This document shows, piece by piece, positions 6,433 to 9,123 of a stretch of DNA of 9,123 bases. The stretch comes from Methylacidiphilaceae bacterium UBA1321 (GTDB lineage Bacteria; Verrucomicrobiota; Verrucomicrobiia; Methylacidiphilales; UBA1321). The translations under genes were made by a program, and so were the position numbers. The stretch covers positions 1 to 9,123 of the forward strand of contig DBTH01000097.1 of NCBI GenBank assembly GCA_002306945.1, read 5' to 3'. The notes beneath the pieces were generated by a model that searched no databases, was not told the DNA's origin, and saw nothing but the letters and a program-made list of their open reading frames with translations. The first letter of the stretch is position 1. Each line of letters begins with the position of its first letter.

Positions 6433-7167
6433 TCAATTGGGCGGATTTGACTTAATGGTTTGGTTATTGGGGACGGCTGATGGAGTGGACATGGTAGGTG
6501 TGCTGGTAGTGTCGGTGGGCGGGACTTCGTCGAGGGGTTCCACGGTGACGTTGTCGAACCAACTGACTCCGGCCGGGTAATAGGTGAAGAGCATGACGCG
6601 GAATTTGGTCACGGGTCGATTTTTGGTTGGGTTGAAGATGCCGGTGAAGTGTTTCCACGCGCCCTTGCTGTTGCAGTCGAGAACGCCTTCGTAAACACGT
6701 TTGAGTTTCTCGCCGTTTTCGCTGTAGCCGCGAAACCAGACTTTCCCGGCGGTGCCTTTTTCCGACATGAAATCGAAGGAGATGCGATAGGATTTGCCGG
6801 GTTCGACCGGGCCGGGAGCGGAGTAGAGGGAAAGTCCGTAGGTCTCGGCGATGGCGTTGCTTTTCGGATGTGGGAAGACCCATTGCATGACACCCGCCCT
6901 GGTGCAACTGTCGACGTAGGCGGTTTCGCTCAGGGAGGTGTCCATGCGGATGGCTTTGCCGCGATTTTCGCCTGCGACGTTCGGAGCGTCGGTCCATTGG
7001 ACGCCGGTACCGTCCATGGCGTCCCAGGCGGCGGGCTTCTGCGGATTGGCCGGATCGGGGAGGTCGAAGTTGCCGTTGGATAAAATATTTTCGGCAGCGG
7101 CGGTTGCGGTGACGATTGGGAGAGTGGCGATCAGTGCAGCGAGATAGATTAGGAAGGTTGTTTTCAT
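6433..7167 (-). CDS. Secreted protein with a carbohydrate-binding-like (CBM4/9-type) beta-sandwich domain
   Basis: 244 residues. A Sec signal peptide is evident: MKTTF, a hydrophobic core to about 20, then ATAAA-E, giving a likely cleavage after Ala25. The mature protein opens with ILSNGNFDLP followed by a proline-rich PAAWD stretch, the usual entry to CBM4/9-like jelly-roll domains. It continues with SYRISFDFMSEKG (116-128) and ends the domain with SWFDNVTVEP (202-211), the typical last strand. The mature part has only two cysteines, C88 and C165, possibly a disulfide. After about 212 a Thr/Ser/Pro/Asn-rich tail of some 30 residues has no anchor motif. No catalytic domain is present, so it probably binds a glycan or forms part of a surface structure. 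It starts 4 nt after the stop of the giant coiled-coil gene and is probably co-transcribed with it. A GGGA about 10 nt upstream may serve as Shine-Dalgarno. Precise ligand unknown. Confidence 0.8.
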   Translation of the reverse strand: MKTTFLIYLAALIATLPIVTATAAAENILSNGNFDLPDPANPQKPAAWDAMDGTGVQWTDAPNVAGENRGKAIRMDTSLSETAYVDSCTRAGVMQWVFPHPKSNAIAETYGLSLYSAPGPVEPGKSYRISFDFMSEKGTAGKVWFRGYSENGEKLKRVYEGVLDCNSKGAWKHFTGIFNPTKNRPVTKFRVMLFTYYPAGVSWFDNVTVEPLDEVPPTDTTSTPTMSTPSAVPNNQTIKSNPPN

Positions 7168-7171
7168 GGTG

Positions 7172-9123
7172 TCATTTTCCCGGCGTGTTGGCGGGGGCTT
7201 CGCTTAGAGAGCGGAAATAAGCGCCCGTCATTTCCTCGTAACCGGCGGGAACGCCTTCGGCCTGCGTGTCGGACAGATTCTTCTGCCCGCTGTCGTTCAT
7301 TGAATTGACTTCGACGCGGCTGACGCGGTTGCCTCGATAGGCGGTGCGCGCGGCGGAGAGGGCGTCGAGGGCCTGGTGATAACCCTGGTAGAGGGCGATG
7401 CCGTTTTGTTTCTTGGCGGCTTCCTCGAATTTCTTCATCGCGTTGACGGCGCTTTCGAGATCGCCGGAGGGACGGCGTTGTTTGCGGAGTTGAACGGCGA
7501 GCGACTCGGCCTGCTGGCGCAACTTGGCCTGTTGTTCGGCCATGCGCTGGAGGCGTTGCGAAGGCGGGGGAGGAGTGGAGCCGCGCAGTCCTTCCTGTCC
7601 TTGGCCGGCCAATTTACCGCCGCCGGTCGCGCCGCCCTTGGTGTCCTTGGACTTGTCGTTGACGCTGCCGGATTCAAACGGCGTTGAGGACAGGCGCGTG
7701 GGGGTTTCGCGTCCGCCCTTGCCTTCGGCGGAATCCTCGACCATCTGGCCGCTGCTCTTGCCGCTGCGTCCTTCGCCGGAACGTCCGCCGACTTCGTTGT
7801 TGTTGGGGAGTTGATTGCCCGTGACGCCGCGCGCGCTCATGTTGGAGATCGGCCCGTCGCCTGCGCCCCAACCCGCGCCCTTGTCGATGGAATCCATGAA
7901 GGTGCTCGAAACGTCTTCGACGTCGTCGCCCATTTCCTCTTCCTTGTCGAGCAGGTCGCCGACGATGTCTTCGAGTTGCTTGGGGAGTTCGGCCATCGGC
8001 GCATCGGCCTGGGTGGCGCTTTCTTCCATGACCCACTTGGTGTTGTCGGGAGTATTGGGCAGCCAGCGTTCGAGATTCTGTTCGAGTTCGGAGGCGAGTT
8101 CGAGCCCCGCTTCCTCGCGCGGAACGGCGATCTCGACTTTCTTGTCGTAGAGTCCGGCGGCGGCGGCTTGAACTTCCTGAAAGACTTCGTTGAGTTCGCT
8201 GACGACCTTGCCATCGGCGAAATCCTGTAACGGCAACTTGCTCAGGTCGGTGAGTTTTTCCTGGAAATACTTCGCGTTCTTCGCCTCCTCGCGGGCGAGT
8301 TCTCCGAGTAGCGCTTCCTGTTGCGTGGTGAGATCCTCGGGGCGGAGTTCCTTGAGGGATTTGGTGGCGTTAACGATTCGCTTTTGGTCGTCGACGAATT
8401 TTTTCAGGTCGTCCTGCAACTCGGCCATGGCTTTTTCGACAGGAACGGGCGGCGGCGCGTTGTCGCCGGTCTTGCTGGACTTCAGACGTGCGGCCTCCTG
8501 CCGGTCGCTGGCGATTTGGCCGAGGAGCGAGATCAATTCGTTGAGAATGTAGGCTTGCCGTTTTTGCAATTCGCCGAGGTGCGGGCCGAGTCTTTCCTTC
8601 GTGAGGGAGGGAACTTTGTTGATCTGATCGAGTGCCAAACCCATCTCGCCTTTGACCAGCATTTGCAGACCGACAGCGAACGGTTTTCCTTCGGGACGTT
8701 TGCCCGCTTCATCGAGGGTTTGATTGCCGAGGTCGCGGGCCTGCTGCTGGGAAGCGTTCATGCCGTCGCGGTGTCGGGGGAGATTCTTTCCGGCGAGGGC
8801 TTCGGCGAGATGCAGGGTGAGATTGTCGGTCAGGCCGTTGGCGCGGGTCTGTTCGGCGATGGTGTTCTTGAGCAGACCGAACATTTTTTCGAGTGCATCG
8901 CCTTGCGGAACGGACAGGTCTTTGAGTCCGTTGACGCGGATGAGAATCGGGCGCGAGACGGCCTTTTGTTTGGAGGGACTGAAGTCGACCGCTTGCGCCG
9001 TGACGAGAAAAACCGATCCGGGCGTGAAGACGGCGGGGTCGAGTCCGATGGCGTAAGTTTCCGGCGCGGGTTCCTTTTGTCCGGGTGGCCCCATGTAGGA
9101 CCACGTCTTGATGACTTTGGTCG
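7172..9123 (-). CDS. C-terminal part of a giant coiled-coil protein of PVC type (partial, continues past right edge)
   Basis: The frame is open to the window edge: nine codons precede the first ATG (9092-9094) with no stop, so that ATG is internal and about 649 C-terminal residues are seen. Numbered from that ATG: 1-55 look like the end of a beta-sandwich (TYAIGLDPAVFTPGSVF, then ILIRVN), followed by a long, charged, Leu-heptad-like helical region at 60-395 with an acidic patch (about 391-406). A Gly/Asn/Ser-rich segment at 407-507 contains GPISNMSARGVTGNQ and GGRSGEGRSGKSSGQ. A second helical part (511-560) and a tail with YRGNRVSRVEVNS and EMTGAYFRSLSE complete it. No transmembrane segment is seen in the visible part. 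I associate this arrangement with very large Verrucomicrobiota/Planctomycetota proteins, often with N-terminal membrane segments, but cannot verify it here. Function unknown; a structural or envelope role is inference. The gene is GC-rich compared with the plus-strand genes. Confidence 0.85.
   Translation of the reverse strand, partial: TKVIKTWSYMGPPGQKEPAPETYAIGLDPAVFTPGSVFLVTAQAVDFSPSKQKAVSRPILIRVNGLKDLSVPQGDALEKMFGLLKNTIAEQTRANGLTDNLTLHLAEALAGKNLPRHRDGMNASQQQARDLGNQTLDEAGKRPEGKPFAVGLQMLVKGEMGLALDQINKVPSLTKERLGPHLGELQKRQAYILNELISLLGQIASDRQEAARLKSSKTGDNAPPPVPVEKAMAELQDDLKKFVDDQKRIVNATKSLKELRPEDLTTQQEALLGELAREEAKNAKYFQEKLTDLSKLPLQDFADGKVVSELNEVFQEVQAAAAGLYDKKVEIAVPREEAGLELASELEQNLERWLPNTPDNTKWVMEESATQADAPMAELPKQLEDIVGDLLDKEEEMGDDVEDVSSTFMDSIDKGAGWGAGDGPISNMSARGVTGNQLPNNNEVGGRSGEGRSGKSSGQMVEDSAEGKGGRETPTRLSSTPFESGSVNDKSKDTKGGATGGGKLAGQGQEGLRGSTPPPPSQRLQRMAEQQAKLRQQAESLAVQLRKQRRPSGDLESAVNAMKKFEEAAKKQNGIALYQGYHQALDALSAARTAYRGNRVSRVEVNSMNDSGQKNLSDTQAEGVPAGYEEMTGAYFRSLSEAPANTPGK

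Noticed and set aside
6403..6435. Inverted repeat TGAACGA/TCGTTCA as a bidirectional terminator
   Set aside because: The stem is only 7 bp and AT-rich with a 19-nt loop, and no T-run follows on either strand.
7811..8230. Long plus-strand reading frames opposite the giant coiled-coil gene
   Set aside because: They are antisense shadows created by GC-rich codon bias and show no domains or start signals.
1..9123. CRISPR arrays, tRNA or rRNA genes, toxin-antitoxin or phage-defence genes
   Set aside because: None was found: no regularly spaced direct repeats, no tRNA cloverleaf or TPsiC arm, and no matching protein motifs on either strand.

Overview
The window joins two unlike blocks. The left two thirds (481-6405, plus strand) is a run of five genes for surface polysaccharide or glycolipid assembly: a GT4-type glycosyltransferase, a multi-pass PST/Wzx-type flippase, two tandem related GT9 (heptosyltransferase-type) glycosyltransferases and an acyltransferase-3 membrane O-acyltransferase. 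The last four are tightly packed (24-nt gap, ATGA overlap, 12-nt gap), which suggests co-transcription. The right third (6433-9123, minus strand) holds a secreted protein with a carbohydrate-binding-like fold and, 4 nt upstream of it, the C-terminal part of a very long coiled-coil protein that runs off the right edge. The two blocks converge with only 27 bp between them.

The organism is most likely a Gram-negative bacterium of the PVC group (Verrucomicrobiota, Kiritimatiellota, Lentisphaerota or Planctomycetota). The main reason is the minus-strand coiled-coil protein. It has a Gly/Asn/Ser-rich segment and a conserved-looking C-terminal tail that I associate with giant helical proteins of that group. 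This is recall, not a database result. The presence of GT9 enzymes supports an outer membrane with LPS-like glycans.

Left edge (1-480): a 166-bp near-palindromic element with perfect 20-bp ends (CTAG at both extremities) looks like a MITE. It is followed by a stretch without a convincing gene, a hairpin plus T-run resembling an intrinsic terminator, and, just before the first start codon, a sequence one base off the ops/RfaH core. The upstream edge of the polysaccharide cassette therefore looks like a mobile-element and transcription-control boundary.

Working model: the GT4 and the two GT9 enzymes add sugars to a lipid-linked or lipid-A-core acceptor on the cytoplasmic face, the flippase moves the lipid-linked glycan across the inner membrane, and the acyltransferase decorates the sugars with an acyl group. 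No polymerase (Wzy), chain-length regulator (Wzz), ligase (WaaL) or nucleotide-sugar synthesis gene is visible, so the pathway is incomplete here. The plus-strand genes look less GC-rich than the minus-strand genes, which fits a polysaccharide cassette inserted beside more stable chromosomal genes. I found no complete, clearly novel system. The points most worth a second look are the diverged GT9 tandem pair with reciprocal changes at conserved motifs, the MITE, and the secreted protein paired with the giant helical protein.
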